From assembly GCF_005239225.2 (NCBI RefSeq), contig NC_133294.1, positions 16,691,631 through 16,755,630 on the forward strand: a DNA stretch of 64,000 bases, in the 5' to 3' direction. This DNA comes from Populus alba. Lineage: Eukaryota > Streptophyta > Magnoliopsida > Malpighiales > Salicaceae. A program made the translations under genes and the position numbers. Under the pieces are notes generated by a model. It was not told the origin of the DNA, searched no databases, and saw only the letters and a list, made by a program, of their open reading frames with translations. Below are positions 9,870-21,320 of the stretch, in pieces. Position 1 is the first letter of the stretch, and each line of letters starts with the position of its first letter.

Positions 9870-11897
9870 TGTTGCTACCCAATTTTTGACCCATGTTTTT
9901 TTATATATTTTTAAAAAATCCAAAAATAGAGAAAAAACAAAGAAAATCCAAAAAATATGTTTTTTAATATATTTTCGTCATTTTAGCATTTTTAACGTCG
10001 TCTAAAAAGAATTTAATTTTTCAAACGCGTTCGACTTTTCACGCGTCGTTTTTAAAATCATTGATTTTCCTCATCGAGTCGACGTTGATGTTGCTCATTT
10101 TCAAAAAATACAAAAAAACAAGAAAAATCAAATTTTACAAAAAAAAAAAAAGTTAAGGGACCAATTTTGAAAACTTGGCAATATTTTTTGCCTATAAATA
10201 CTGGTTTCCAACACTTACAAGGGGAGGGGCAATTGTGTAAAGAGGAGAGAAACACAAAAAAACCCTAAAAACATAAACTTAACTCTCTACCCACACAAAC
10301 CAGCCGCCGGCTCCTGACCAAAAAATAGCCTCCGTTCCCCGGGGTCCTTGGTTGGTGTTTTCAGAAGAGAGCCAAGGACCCCCTGATTGATTGCTCCCAA
10401 CCCGGTTGGGACTTTGCTCTCCCGAAACAGTCGCTGCTGCTTCTCAACCAAAACCCCCCCCTCTGGTTTGATTTTACTTTTTTTCCTACAGCCGCCGGCC
10501 ACAAACACAAGCCAAAACAGCTGCTCCCTACCCGGTTTTGATTTTCTTTCTTCGGAACCAGCCCCTTTCCCCTTCTCTTCTTCTCATTTTTTCCCGCCGC
10601 TCCTTCATCCCCCTCTTCCTCCGATCTGCCTCACAACAGCCACGATCCAGCACCCCTCAACTCTCACTCACGGCGTTTCCTCCTTCACCGAACAGACCCG
10701 ACGACCTCAGTTCCAACTGAGCATCTGCTGCACGCCCAGATCAGTCCGCTGCTCCTTCGCCTCACAGTAGCTCTCGCCGGCCAGCCTTCCACAGCAGCAC
10801 TCGATCTCCTCAGCACCGCCACCGATCTCCCCACAACTGAAGAACCCAGCGACGCCAACAGCGCCGCCCGATCTACGGACGACAGCAGCAGCGACCACAG
10901 CCGCGACCACCTTTGCAACCACCAGATCGACAGCCAGCCGAGAAGAAGAAAGAAGACAGCGGTTCACAGATCTAAAAAAGAAAAAATCCAAGAATGGATC
11001 TGGACTAAAACAGACTTGCTGGTTGCGTTTTTTTATTGTTTTTTTCAGGTCAACACCGGCGAGGAAAGGGCGAAGGGAAGGAGTCGATCTAGGCTACCCC
11101 TTTGTTGCTTTTTTTTAGGCGGCGCGTGAACCCACGCGCCGCCAGTGGCGGTGGCGCGTGGGGAGACGCGCCGCCAGTGTTCCCGAGCCGAGGAAATCTG
11201 CTGAACACTGTTCCGCAACTCCAGAAATCCGTTTGCCACTGTTCTGAATAGTTTTGGATTATTTTGTAATTTTCAGATTGTTTAATGTAATATTTGTGTA
11301 ATTTTTAGTTTTTTTTTAGTTTGTACTTTATGTAAATGTGGATGGAAATAAAAGAAAAGAAAAGAAAAGAAAAGAAAAGGAGAAAGTGATAATAAAAAAA
11401 AAAAAAAAAAGAAATGTTTGTGTGTGCTTGTATGTTTGTTTTTTTTTATTTTTTTATGTTATTGAATTAAAAATCAAAAAAGGACAAAAAGAATTATTTG
11501 TTAATTTAAATATGGTTAAATATCTCAAGGACAAATAAAATCAAGTTGTATTTTCCATGAAAATATGAGGACAAGTTTCTACATATATTCGGGGATTTAA
11601 TAACTGATTTATTCAAGCCTAAGAATTTAATTAATATTTTAAATTTTCAAATCACATATCAGAACACGAAGCAGCTTACCTCAGGTAGGGTGTGTTAGGG
11701 GTGCTAATACCTTCCCTAACCACAACCAGTCCCTTACCCATGATCTCTGACAAGACCAGTACATCAGGTTTCCTAGTAGCCCTCAATAAATTACTAGGTG
11801 GCGACTCCCACGAACGAATTCAAAGCAAACGCAACAACGAGAAAAATCGCCAGCCGATGTCGCGCGCCTGATTTTGTAATTTTTTTGGGGTGCGACA
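9870..11897 (+). repeat. 3' LTR of the nested family-A element
   Basis: Near-identical to 1080-3109, two bases shorter because of homopolymer differences near 11310-11450. About a dozen substitutions are visible by eye, for example at the positions matching 1608, 1915, 2953 and 3070. Confidence 0.92.
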
Positions 11898-13373
11898 GAT
11901 GTTATCACATAGTTACATGTGAATGAATGCATGAAGGATGCACCTACCAAGATTGATGGTGAGACCATCTATTCTGAAGCTCAAATGCGCACTTCACCGC
12001 ATGAATATGGGTGATGAACATCATTGATAATGCCAAGTCATTTCTTTGCATAAGCTAATTTGACAAGCTGAGAGGAATCCATAGAGAAGAACATTGAGCT
12101 TACAATGATGAGCTTTTTACTGCAAAGCATGAGATCCATGTCTGGATGACTTGGCAGTTCCATGAAGGCTGGTGACCATATATACTTGAATGGTGTTTCA
12201 ACCGAAGGCAAGTTCATGATTGATTAACAATCTTGATGGGTGATGGCATGATGCACACAATCAATCAGAGGATAATTCTTAGAAGAATTCAGGAGAGAAA
12301 ATCCTTCACGATGAATCAAGCAACACCACACTTGGGGGCATAGTCAAGCTTGATGAACAACGAGAGCAGTAATTGTCGTGGACAGCCTAGGATGGGCACT
12401 GAATTTACGGCTAAGTGATGGTTTGCACATGAATGAACCAATGCATGGAAAGAACAAAGATTGCTTCAGAATGCAAACAAAGGCACCCTATGACGATGGA
12501 GCATCAAAGAGGGGGAACCTATATTTCAAATCAGGTAAGGATGCATACATATCATCTAACCTCAAAAAAACATTTGCACAGATTTTTGATTTGTTACAGG
12601 AAAATCCTCAATGAAGTCCAGCAAGATTGTGGATAGAAAGAATCATTGGGTCGATAATAACAAAGAATCAGTTTCGATCTTTGAACGAGAAAAAAATGAG
12701 ATGAATCCTGTTGGTAGGAAAATCTTAAAGAAATGAGGAAATCAACCCTGTCATCAAGAGGAGTCCTCAAGTCAACCCTGCAATCAGGAAGCGCCATTTG
12801 TCAGCCTTATCCTGTCAGGACTTCGCCTGCCAAGTCTTTTTGCCAGGTAAGTCATCAACTTCCATCTGGGTAGGTCACCCATCATAATGAGACCATCATT
12901 TTGCATCTGGGTAGGTCACCCATCATAATAAGACCATCATTTTGCATCTGGGTAGGTCACCCATAACAATGAGACCACTTTCATCTTTTTTCTGGGTAGG
13001 TCACCAATAACAATGAGACAATTTCTTTTGAAAAAAAATCTTTGCATTTTCTTGGGTAGGTATTATAGTGAGACCATTTCTCATCAAATTTCATCTGGGT
13101 AGGTCACCCATAACAATGAGACCAGCACTTCCATTTGGGCAGGTCGCCCATTATAATGAACCACATTACATCATTTCATTCGGGTAGGTCACCCATAACA
13201 ATGAGACTAATTCACATTTTAATCAATTTTGCATCTGGGTAGGTCACCCATCATAATGAGACCATCATCATTCTCTGGGTAGGTCACCCATCACAATGAG
13301 ACCATCAATTTCCACTTGGGTAGGTCACTCATCACAATGAGACCATCATTTTCCACTTGGGTAGGTCGCCCAT
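11898..13373 (+). mobile_element. Host family-A element, interior right of the nested copy
   Basis: Resumes the interior exactly after the GATGT duplication. 12220-12620 closely matches 7780-8200 of the nested copy. The host 3' array (GGGTAGGTCACCC units, about 47-50 bp) begins near 12860 and runs until it is cut at 13373. No coding potential. Confidence 0.85.
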
Positions 13374-14011
13374 TGTTGTAACCCATTTTTGGGTCCCCAG
13401 GAAAAATAAAATAAATAGCCAAAAGAGGTTAGAAAAATAACAGGAGGTAGAAGCGCTCGGAAAACAGTCAGAAAATTGGTCAAGGAATTTAAAAATACAA
13501 GGATTGAATTTTTGACAGTATATTCTTGAAGGATGAAAGCCCTATTGAGAAGGAAAATTTGAATTTTGAGGAGAAAAGCCCAAATTTGGATGTTTATGGA
13601 CTTAATTGGATTTTAATTTGAATTTATAGAAGATTTGATTGCAAGAAAAATTGATTTTTAAGTCAATTTGGGCTTTAATTTGAAGAAATTTAAGTTGTGG
13701 GGCTAAAATATATTTTTTAGGAATTTATTGGGTCAAATCAGGGGCTTAATTGCATAAATATTGAAGTTTAATGGCCAATTAGGGACTTAATTAAGAAAAT
13801 CCGAAACCAGGGACCAAATTGGAAGAGGCACGTAAATGGAGGGGCTGCAATTATTCGGTTCAGGGGCCTAATTGAAGAAATTGGAAGTTTATTGATCAAT
13901 TAGGGGCTCAATTGCATAACTCAGAGAACAAGGACCAAAGTGAAAAAGGCGGCCAACAAGAGGGGCGGGGACCGAATTTGGAGGACTGATTTGAAGTTTA
14001 GCCATTTAAAT

Positions 14012-14109
14012 GAAACGGCGCGTTTTACCCAAAACGACGCCGTTTCATATATATAAAAAAAAAAAAATGAAGAGAGACCAGAACGGTGTCGTTTTGAACG
14101 ACACTGTTC
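14012..14109 (+). promoter_or_regulatory. Paired AACG-type inverted repeats upstream of TATA
   Basis: GAAACGGCGCGTTTT (14012-14026) faces AAAACGACGCCGTTTC (14031-14046), complementary but for one missing base. A second pair is GAACGGTGTCGTT (14081-14093) with AACGACACTGTTC (14097-14109). A similar palindrome is upstream of the TATA of the other family-B LTR (35354-35380). Likely U3 protein-binding sites, by position only. Confidence 0.5.
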
Positions 14110-14269
14110 ATCTTCCTCCTTCCCCCCGTTTTAGCAGAACAGAAGACAAAAAATTTTGAAAAAAAACCTCCCGCGTCTCTATCTTCGCCCCCACCACCAC
14201 CACCGAAAGAACCGACCAGCCATGCGTGATTGAAGGCGCACTAACCATGGTCTCCCACCCGTTCTGCCC

Positions 14270-14280
14270 CTATAAATATA
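14270..14280 (+). promoter_or_regulatory. TATA box of solo family-B LTR
   Basis: CTATAAATATA lies between the AACG repeats and the purine-rich leader, as expected for the U3/R boundary. Confidence 0.55.
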
Positions 14281-14635
14281 GAAGAAAACCGAAGAGAAAA
14301 AAAGAGAGAAAAACCCGAAGGAACCGAAGAGAGAGAGAGAAGAGAAGTAAGGCCCGAAAGAGAGAGAAGAACAGAAACAAACCGAGAAGAAGGAAACCGA
14401 AACCAAAAAACCAAAACCAAACCGAGAACAAACAGCCACTGAAAAAAAAAAAACGAAGGAGAAGGGGAGGAGGAAGAAATTTTTCGCCACTGTTAGAAAC
14501 AGCAGCAACGCCGCCCGGAGCCGCCGTCCCCGAGCCACGCCACCGCAGCCCCGCCAGCAAACCACCGTCTCCAGCCCCGCCAGGTACGCTCTATCCCATT
14601 CACTTTTTTTTCTTCTTCTGCTGTAGGTTTCGTCT

Positions 14636-14664
14636 CCTGCATGCAGAATTGTTCTGCATGCAGG
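14636..14664 (+). other. Perfect 13-bp hairpin in family-B LTR
   Basis: CCTGCATGCAGAA (14636-14648), loop TTG, TTCTGCATGCAGG (14652-14664). The other family-B LTR has the related hairpin at 34802-34838. Confidence 0.88.
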
Positions 14665-14706
14665 GGACGGGGGGGAAATTAATTCCCCCCGTTCTGTTTT
14701 CTCTTC

Positions 14707-14992
14707 TGGGCCAGACGGGTTCTGGCCCAGAAGCATGTATATGGGCCAGAAGGATTCTGGCCCAACCCGGCGGTCTGGGCCGAGTCCGGCCCAGGCCAAG
14801 TTATTTTTTTCCTTGGGCCGAGGTCGGCCCATTCTCTTTCTTGGGCCGAGATCGGCCCCATTCGCTTTCTTGGGCCGAGATCGACCCATTCGCTTTTCCT
14901 TGGGCCGAGGTCGGCCCATTCTCTTTCTTGGGCCGATACCGGCCCAATGACTTGTGAGGCTGAGTCCGGCCCAGTTAGTTGGGCCGGCCCAA
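14707..14992 (+). repeat. Array of TGGGCC...GGCCCA palindromes
   Basis: About nine palindromic units of 14-24 bases with fixed outer ends. Inner stem bases differ but stay complementary: AGA/TCT, AGAA/TTCT, GA/TC, G/C, and lastly TTGGGCCGGCCCAA (14979-14992). Four neighbouring units repeat with a period near 29 bp and share a CATTC.CTTT linker. GGCCCA is also the plant 'site II' promoter motif bound by TCP factors, so protein binding is an alternative role. Confidence 0.8.
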
Positions 14993-16163
14993 CCCCTTAA
15001 TAATTAATATATAATTATATTATATTATTATATTATATATATGTGTGTATATGTTATATATATAAAATATTTATAAAAAAATCTGAAAAATCTAAAAAAA
15101 ATGTTGTTATTTTCCTTTCATATATATATTTTTATTTTTTTAGGGGGTTTGTATTTTTGTTTTTATACTATGGAGGTATAAAATCAGTATTTGAAATATC
15201 TGATTTTAGTCGAGACACCTGAAATTTTCAAAGATAAATTTTTTTTTTTTGCTTTCAAAAAATTCTAAAAATTCCTTAAAAATATTGTTGATTTTTTTCG
15301 TACATCTTTTTAAAAATGACTTAATATTAGTTTGTATTTTTATGCTGTGGAGATACAAATTCAGTATTAAAAATACCCGATTTCATCAAAAAAAAAATAT
15401 TGTTTTAAAAAAAAAATATTTTCTTGCGTGTTGCATACGGCCAATACTCTAACATGTTTTGAACGTTCTTTTTATAAAAAAAAAATATATTGGAAGCTTC
15501 GAAGGTGTGTTTTCGCATAGATTTCTTAAACACAAATTATTTTCTTGCATTTCTGGATTTTACAACATGTTTGTAAAATTCCAAAGGGTATTGGCCAATA
15601 TTCCAAAAACTATAAAAATCTTATTTTTGGAGAGGGAATTTATTTATTATTTACCGCTAATGTTTGGATAAAGAAATCCTTAAAAGGATGAATATCCAAA
15701 ATATTATTGAGAGTAATAAATCCGCACGCATTCTTGAAAGAAGCCTTGATTATAATTGAGGACATTTCAAAAATTTTTTTTTTTATTATTATTCCACGAT
15801 TTATGAGTCGCAAACTTTTGAAATACTAAGGGAAACATGAGCTTTCAAAGCACATGGAATCTCCTTAGATTTCTATCCAAAATCAATTGACGAGCCTAGA
15901 AAATACCAACACCATAGCAATTATAAAGCAAACCAAACACCAAGCAGCTTACCTTAGGTAGGGCGTACTAGGGGCGCTAATACCTTCCCTTTACGCAACC
16001 AGTCCCTTGCCTTAGAATCTCTGAAAGACCAGTTAGGGTTCCTAGTGACCAAAATACTAGGTGGCGACTCCAAAGAACCAAATCAACAAAACAGAACAAA
16101 ACGAAAGTCGCTAGTCGAATGTCGCAAACAAAATTCTTTTTGTTATTTTTTTGGGGTGCGACA

Positions 16164-17321
16164 CCCATCATAATGAGACCATCATCTTCCATCTGGGTAG
16201 GTCACCCATCATAATGAGACCATCATCAATTTTGCATCTGGGTAGGTCACCCGTCATAATGAGACCATCATCTTTTTTCTCTGGGTAGGTCACACATCAT
16301 AATGAGACCATTATTTTCCACTTGGGTAGGTCACCCGTCATAATGAGACCATCATCTTCCATTTGGGTAGGTCACCCATCATAATGAGACCATCAATTTT
16401 GCATTTGGGTAGGTCACCCATAACAATGAGACCAATTCATATTTGATTCTCATCAAATTTCCAGGTAGGTCACCCGTCATAGTGAGACCATCAATTTTCA
16501 GCCGGGTAGGTCACCCGTCATAATGAGACCATCATCTTTCATCCGGGTAGGTCACCCGCATAGTGAGACCATCAATTTTCAGCCGGGTAGGTCACCCATC
16601 ATAATGAGACCATCATTTTCCATTTGGGTAGGTCACCCATCATAATGAGACCATCACTTTTTCTGGGTAGGTCACCCATTACAATGAGACCACACACACA
16701 TCTTTGTAGCGGTTCTGGTTAAAGGAGATCGCCAAATGGGATCTCAGGTTAACCTAACCACACACAGATTTTAGCTTTGGTTAAAGGGAATCGCCAGATG
16801 GGATTTCAGGTTGATCAAGATACACACCGATTTTGGTTTCGATTAAAGGAGATCGCTAGATGGGATCTCAAGTTAACCCATTTAAAAGGGCAGGTCGCCC
16901 ATGAAAATAGACCAGCGCGAGTACGTGTGGGCAGGTCGCCCCCAAAAATAGACCAGTGTGAGTATGTGTGGGCAGGTCGCCCCTGAAAATAGACCAGTGT
17001 GAGTATTTGTGGGCAGGTCGCCCGTGAAAATAGACTACAATGAGTATGTTTGGGCAGGTCACCACTGAAAATAGACCAGCGTGAGTATGTGTGGGCAGGT
17101 CACCCATGAAAATAGACCAGTGTGAGTGTGTGGACAGGTCGCCCTTGAAAATAGACCAATTTTCTTCAAATGGGCAGGTCACCCAAGATAATGAGACCAT
17201 TTTCTTTTATAAAGTGAAGTCATTGGCTGAGTGGATCACTCGATAAGCCAGGAAAACCTTTTGTTTTCTTTACAAGCTTACTATGCAAAACATTGAGGAA
17301 TTTTTGCTTCGTAAGCATTGT
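16164..17321 (+). repeat. Host element 3' tandem arrays, continued
   Basis: Resumes right after CCCAT. 16164-16700 holds GGGTAGGTCACCC units; 16705-16880 holds GAGATC/GATCTC and GGAATC/GATTTC units; 16885-17200 holds GGGCAGGTCGCCC units with AAAATAGACC. Unit order matches the nested copy, although its array 2 (GGGTTCGTCACCC) is missing here. Confidence 0.88.
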
Positions 17322-17335
17322 AAAGAGGGGGCATC
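17322..17335 (+). other. Polypurine tract of the host element
   Basis: AAAGAGGGGGCATC ends at the 3' LTR start. Confidence 0.8.
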
Positions 17336-19259
17336 TGTTGCTACCCAATTTTTGACCCATATTTTTGATAAATTTTCAGAAAAATCAAAAATAGCAAAAA
17401 AAACAAAGAAAAACCCAAAAAAAGTATTTTTGATGTATTTGCATCGTTTTTAGCATTTTCAACGTCGTCTCAAAAGAATTTAAATTTTTAAAGGAATTTT
17501 AGAACGCGTTCAACTTTTAACGCGTAAATTTTATGATAATTGATTTTTTTTGTTGAGTTGACGGTGATATTGCTCGCTTTCGAAAACACAAAAAAAAAAG
17601 AGAAAATCAAAATTTACAAAAAAAGAAGAAAAGAAAAGTTGGGGACTATTTTGAAAACCTAACAACAATGGTCCTATAAATACTAAGCTACAGTGATAAG
17701 AAAAGGGGGAGAAAAATTATTCACAGAGGAGAAAAAAATTGACACGGGGAAGACCTAAACCTATCTTCTCCTCTGGCAGCCGCCTCCTTCCTTGGCCTTG
17801 GGAAAGCCAACCGGAGAGAAATCACCAACGCTGAGAGAGGCGACAGCCAGCTTCTATTCTCCCTCTCACTCTCAGCCAAATAGACCAGCTCCCCTGCACA
17901 CTGCCCCTCTCCATTTTGATTTTCCTCTTCTAAGAGCCACCGAACACAAACTTTCAGCCGGCCACAGCGGATCCCCCTTCCCTGCTGTCATCTCCCATAG
18001 CCGACTATCAACACAGCCGTTCCCCACAAGCCTACTTCCCCATTTTTCTCCTTCTCACAGACCAGCCACCGGCCACACAACACAGGTCCCCCCCTTCATT
18101 CGGCCTCCAGCAGCAGCGGTCAAAACAATAGCCACAGCAGCGTAAATCACCAGTTGTCCCCTCTCCATCACCAGCACTCCTCTGCTTGCCACACGGCCGG
18201 TGAAAGAAGGAGGGGTCGACGATCCACCCGATCCAGCGGGAATCCAACCGAGTGAGTAGCCGGTGAGCAGCTCCACACTCAACAGCAGATCGACCATCGG
18301 GGAAGAAGAAAGAAGACCAGGAAGGAGGAGCTGTCCTTCCTCCAGCGGCGCCCACACAAGCAGCCTCATCTCCGACCGAGAATCAACGGCCGGACCAGCA
18401 ACCAGAAAGAAGCATATCCGAAATGGAGAAAAATAGAAAGAGGCACAGATCTGAAAACAAAGGAAACAAAATAAAACCGACTGCTTGTGGTTTTTTTTCG
18501 TTGCAGGTCACGGTGAAAGCCACCACAGGCTGGGAAGAGAAGAAAGGGGAAACCGTTCTAGAGTCCCCTGCTTGCCGGACTGTCCAGCGGCGGCGCGTGA
18601 ACCCACGCGCTGCCAGTTGCGATGGCGCGTGGGAGGACGCGTCGCCACGATTACAACAGATCCCAGAAGGCTTTCCAACAGTTTCTGGATTTTTTTTGGG
18701 TTTATTTTGTAATGTTTAAATTGTTTTTGATATTTTTGTTATTTTTTTGTACATGTAAAAAGGGGATGTATAAGAAAAATAATAAAAAAAGATGTGTGTG
18801 TGTGTTTATAATTTTTTTTTATGTATATTTTTGAATTATAAAAATACAAAAAAAAAAGACAAAAAGAATTAATTGTTAATTTAAATATGGTTAAATATCT
18901 CAAGGATAGATAAAATCAAGTTGTATTTTCCATGAAAATGTAAGAACAAGTTTCTACATATATTCTGGGATTTAATAACTGATTTATCAAAGTCTTAAGA
19001 ATTTGATTAATATTTTAAATTTTCAAATCACATCAAACCGCAAAGCAGCTTATCTCAGGTAGGGTGCGCTAGGGGTGCTAATATCTTCCCTAGCCACAAC
19101 CAGTCCCGTACCCTCGAATCTTTGACCACGACCAGTAAATCCGGGTTTCCTAGTAACCCTCAATAAATACTAGGTGGCGACTCTCAAAGAACCAATCAAG
19201 CAAAGACAACGAAAAATCGCCAAAGTCGAATCGCCGCGCGGATTTTTTGACGTGCGACA
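17336..19259 (+). repeat. 3' LTR of the host family-A element
   Basis: A 1924-bp LTR starting TGTTGCTACCC and ending GACGTGCGACA. It has a TATA box at 17675-17682, a C-rich leader, a CAG after a T-run at 18508, GC-rich hairpins at 18589-18650 and an AT-rich end. It is clearly diverged from 1080-3109, so it is older. ORFs over its C-rich part are shadows. Confidence 0.88.
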
Positions 19260-20225
19260 AAGCCGGCAATTCAAGGAGTGCATAATGTGTTGAAAGCCTG
19301 TGCAAAAGCTAAAACAGTTAAAAGGGTTATTTTGACATCCTCCGCTGCAGCTGTATCAATCAATAAGCTTAATGGCACAGGTTTGGTCATGGATGAGAAG
19401 AACTGGACTGATGTTGAGTTCTTAACTTCTGAGAAACCACCCACTTGGGTAATTAACGATTTACTTAGCAGTCTAAAGCAAGATTATCCTTGATTATCGA
19501 ATACAGGAGGCCAACATAATTGAACTGAATTATATGAAATATGCAGGGGTACCCTGCGTCCAAGACACTAGCTGAGAAGGCAGCCTGGAAATTTGCTGAA
19601 GAAAATAACATCGATCTCATTACTGTCATCCCTAGTCTCATGATTACAGGTGCTAAACCAGCCAGAAATCCCGAGCCTCAAAAATGTGCATTTTGTATGT
19701 GTTTTCCTTTTTGTTCAAATTAAAACATAACTGGCTTTTTTATGGTGTTCCAACAAATTGCAGGGAATAAATTCCTGATTAATGGTTTGAAAGGTATGCA
19801 AATGCTGTCAGGTTCGATCTCTATTACACACGTAGAGGATGTTTGTCTCGCCCATATATTTTTAGCTGAGAAAGTATCTGCTTCTGGTAGATATATATGC
19901 TGTGGGTGGTAACACCAGTGTTGCTGAGCTTGCCAAGTTCTTGAACAAACGATACCCCCAGTATCAAGTCCCAACCGAGTAAGCTACTCGCTTCAGGATT
20001 TTACTCCCAAAATTTCTCATTTTGTAAAAACTGAACTGCATCTTAATCTCTTATTTTTTTTTTGTTAAACAAAAAAAATACAGTTGTGGGGATTTCCCTT
20101 CCAAGGCCAAGCTGGTCATCACTTCAGAGAAGCTTAGTAGTGAGGGGTTCAGTTTCAAGTATGGAATCGAAGAGATCTATGACCAAACTGTGGAATACTT
20201 CAAGGCCAATGGATTGCTGAATTGA
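19260..20225 (+). pseudogene. ANR: Anthocyanidin reductase, 3' exons, broken by retrotransposon insertion
   Basis: Remains of an NADPH-dependent reductase of the DFR/ANR type (extended short-chain dehydrogenases), which makes epi-flavan-3-ols for condensed tannins. Exon pieces: 19260-19448 (from KPAIQGV to KPPTW, with the TSSA active-site serine region), 19547 to about 19649 (GYPASK, the YxxxK catalytic pair, to the ITVIPSLM region), 19764-19978 (NKFLINGLKGMQMLSGS to the YPQYQVP region) and 20084-20225 (ending KANGLLN, stop). The host LTR joins directly at the first codon shown, so the insertion is in an exon and upstream exons are outside the window. Other lesions: the end of the second piece does not match the family ([10 protein letters not shown]), and one extra base near 19905 shifts the frame to a stop in the third piece. 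Resemblance is recalled, not searched. Confidence 0.85.
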
Positions 20226-20705
20226 AGAGGTCTAGATTTCTAGTTAAATGTCTCTTCCCATTAGAAGGATCGGCATTTGACTGCGGAGATATTCTAGGTT
20301 GGCTGTATTTGGCATCAAAGAATAATCTATGTTAAGTGTAGTACTGCTATCATGTTGAAGCAGTTTTGTGTTTTTATTCCAGGCAGCACTTTAACATACA
20401 GAACTAATTGAAAATACCTGCTTTGATTTTCGAAAGCAACACTCAAGAACTCGCAGAAGCAGCAACCTTAATAAGCTTCTAATTTAATTACCTCCTTGGT
20501 TCTCTCTTCCACGCAGAAGCAGCAAGAACAACAATTTTTATATGACAACAGCAACAATAACAGCCTCCAATCGCAGCGACAACATGAACTTCCACAACTA
20601 CTACTACTGCTGCTGCTGTAATAAACTAATCCATGGCTTCTAAAAACTTTGTGCAACCAGCCATTCCTCGCTTTGATGATTATTACGATCACTAGAGCAT
20701 GCTAA
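20226..20705 (+). other. ANR 3' flank
   Basis: Probable former 3' UTR and flank, with CTA/CTG triplet repeats near 20600-20620. I see no gene. Confidence 0.4.
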
Positions 20706-21320
20706 TAGAGAATTTCTTAGGATCTAAGAAGTATTGGCAAGTTATCTCTGGTGGAATAGCAAAACCAATAATTGGAACAATAATAATAAAAAATGCATAA
20801 AAACTGATATCAAAGGGAAGTGATTGAAGGATTTGAAGGAAAAGATCAACCATTTTGAATCAATTGTCCGATCAATCATGAAAATCATTATTTGTAAGGA
20901 CAGCTCCAAGGATATCTGGGGCTCCATTAAAAGGAAGTACCATGGAAGAACTAGGAAAAAGCAGTAACATTTTCAAGCATTTCATATGGAATTCAAATTT
21001 ATTAAGATGAATTTGAAAGGGTCATTAAATTATTTTTTATGAATTATAGTAATCGTTAACAAGATGTAGATCCACGGTGATAAGATAAAATTCAATTTTG
21101 TTTTATGTTAAATAGAGGAATCTAAGGATATTAATTTATGGATTACAGAGTTCTTGTTGGTTCAAGAGTAGAAAATGAATCGACAAGACGAGGAGAAAGC
21201 TTTATGAGCTTCATCTAATAATCAGTTTTCCACATCACAAAAAGATGGTCGAGAAAGAGGAAGGAGCAGAAGCAACGATGTTGGGAGGTTCTCTTATTTG
21301 AAATCCATAGATAATTGGCC
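20706..21320 (+). pseudogene. Copia-type gag relic
   Basis: Broken frames keep the look of the Ty1/copia gag (UBN2-like) domain: NFLGSKKYWQVISGG at about 20710-20755, then SIVRSIMKIIICKDSSKDIWGS at about 20858-20925 and a KRKYHG motif. Several stops and frame shifts. No pol can be read with confidence downstream. Confidence 0.55.

Larger units (their letters stand above)
1080..11897 (+). mobile_element. Complete non-autonomous family-A Tat/Ogre-like LTR retrotransposon, nested in its own family
   Basis: A 10.8-kb element bounded by two nearly identical LTRs of about 2.03 kb (1080-3109 and 9870-11897), each starting TGTTGCTACCC and ending GGGGTGCGACA. It is flanked by the 5-bp duplication GATGT (1075-1079 and 11898-11902). 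The order is 5' LTR, primer site, about 5.3 kb of non-coding interior with gag traces, four kinds of tandem repeat (8490-9790), polypurine tract, 3' LTR. No protease, reverse transcriptase, RNase H or integrase was found, and no interior ORF reaches 110 codons, so it must have been moved by proteins of another element. Reading the two LTRs side by side shows roughly a dozen substitutions plus small indels in homopolymers, so the insertion is young. Long LTRs, the primer site and 3' tandem repeats are typical of the Tat/Ogre branch of Ty3/gypsy (family knowledge). Confidence 0.9.
13374..16163 (+). mobile_element. Solo LTR of family-B Tat/Ogre-like element
   Basis: A 2790-bp LTR starting TGTTGTAACCC and ending GGGGTGCGACA, with CCCAT at 13369-13373 and again at 16164-16168. 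The direct repeat on both sides with no interior shows a solo LTR left by recombination between two LTRs. It lies inside one unit of the host tandem array. Its start and end match the LTR at 33769-35445 (minus strand), which defines family B. It contains paired AACG motifs (14012-14109), a TATA box (14270-14280), a purine-rich leader, a perfect hairpin (14636-14664) and an array of TGGGCC palindromes (14707-14992). The long ORFs across 14179-14957 on both strands come from the simple sequence and palindromes, not from a gene. Confidence 0.9.

Noticed and set aside
14179..14957. Overlapping 243- and 246-codon ORFs on opposite strands
   Set aside because: They lie inside an LTR and come from GA-rich tracts and TGGGCC palindromes, which lack stops in several frames. 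No domain is visible.
20468..20692. 74-codon Ser-rich minus ORF
   Set aside because: Comes from CTA/CTG triplet repeats.
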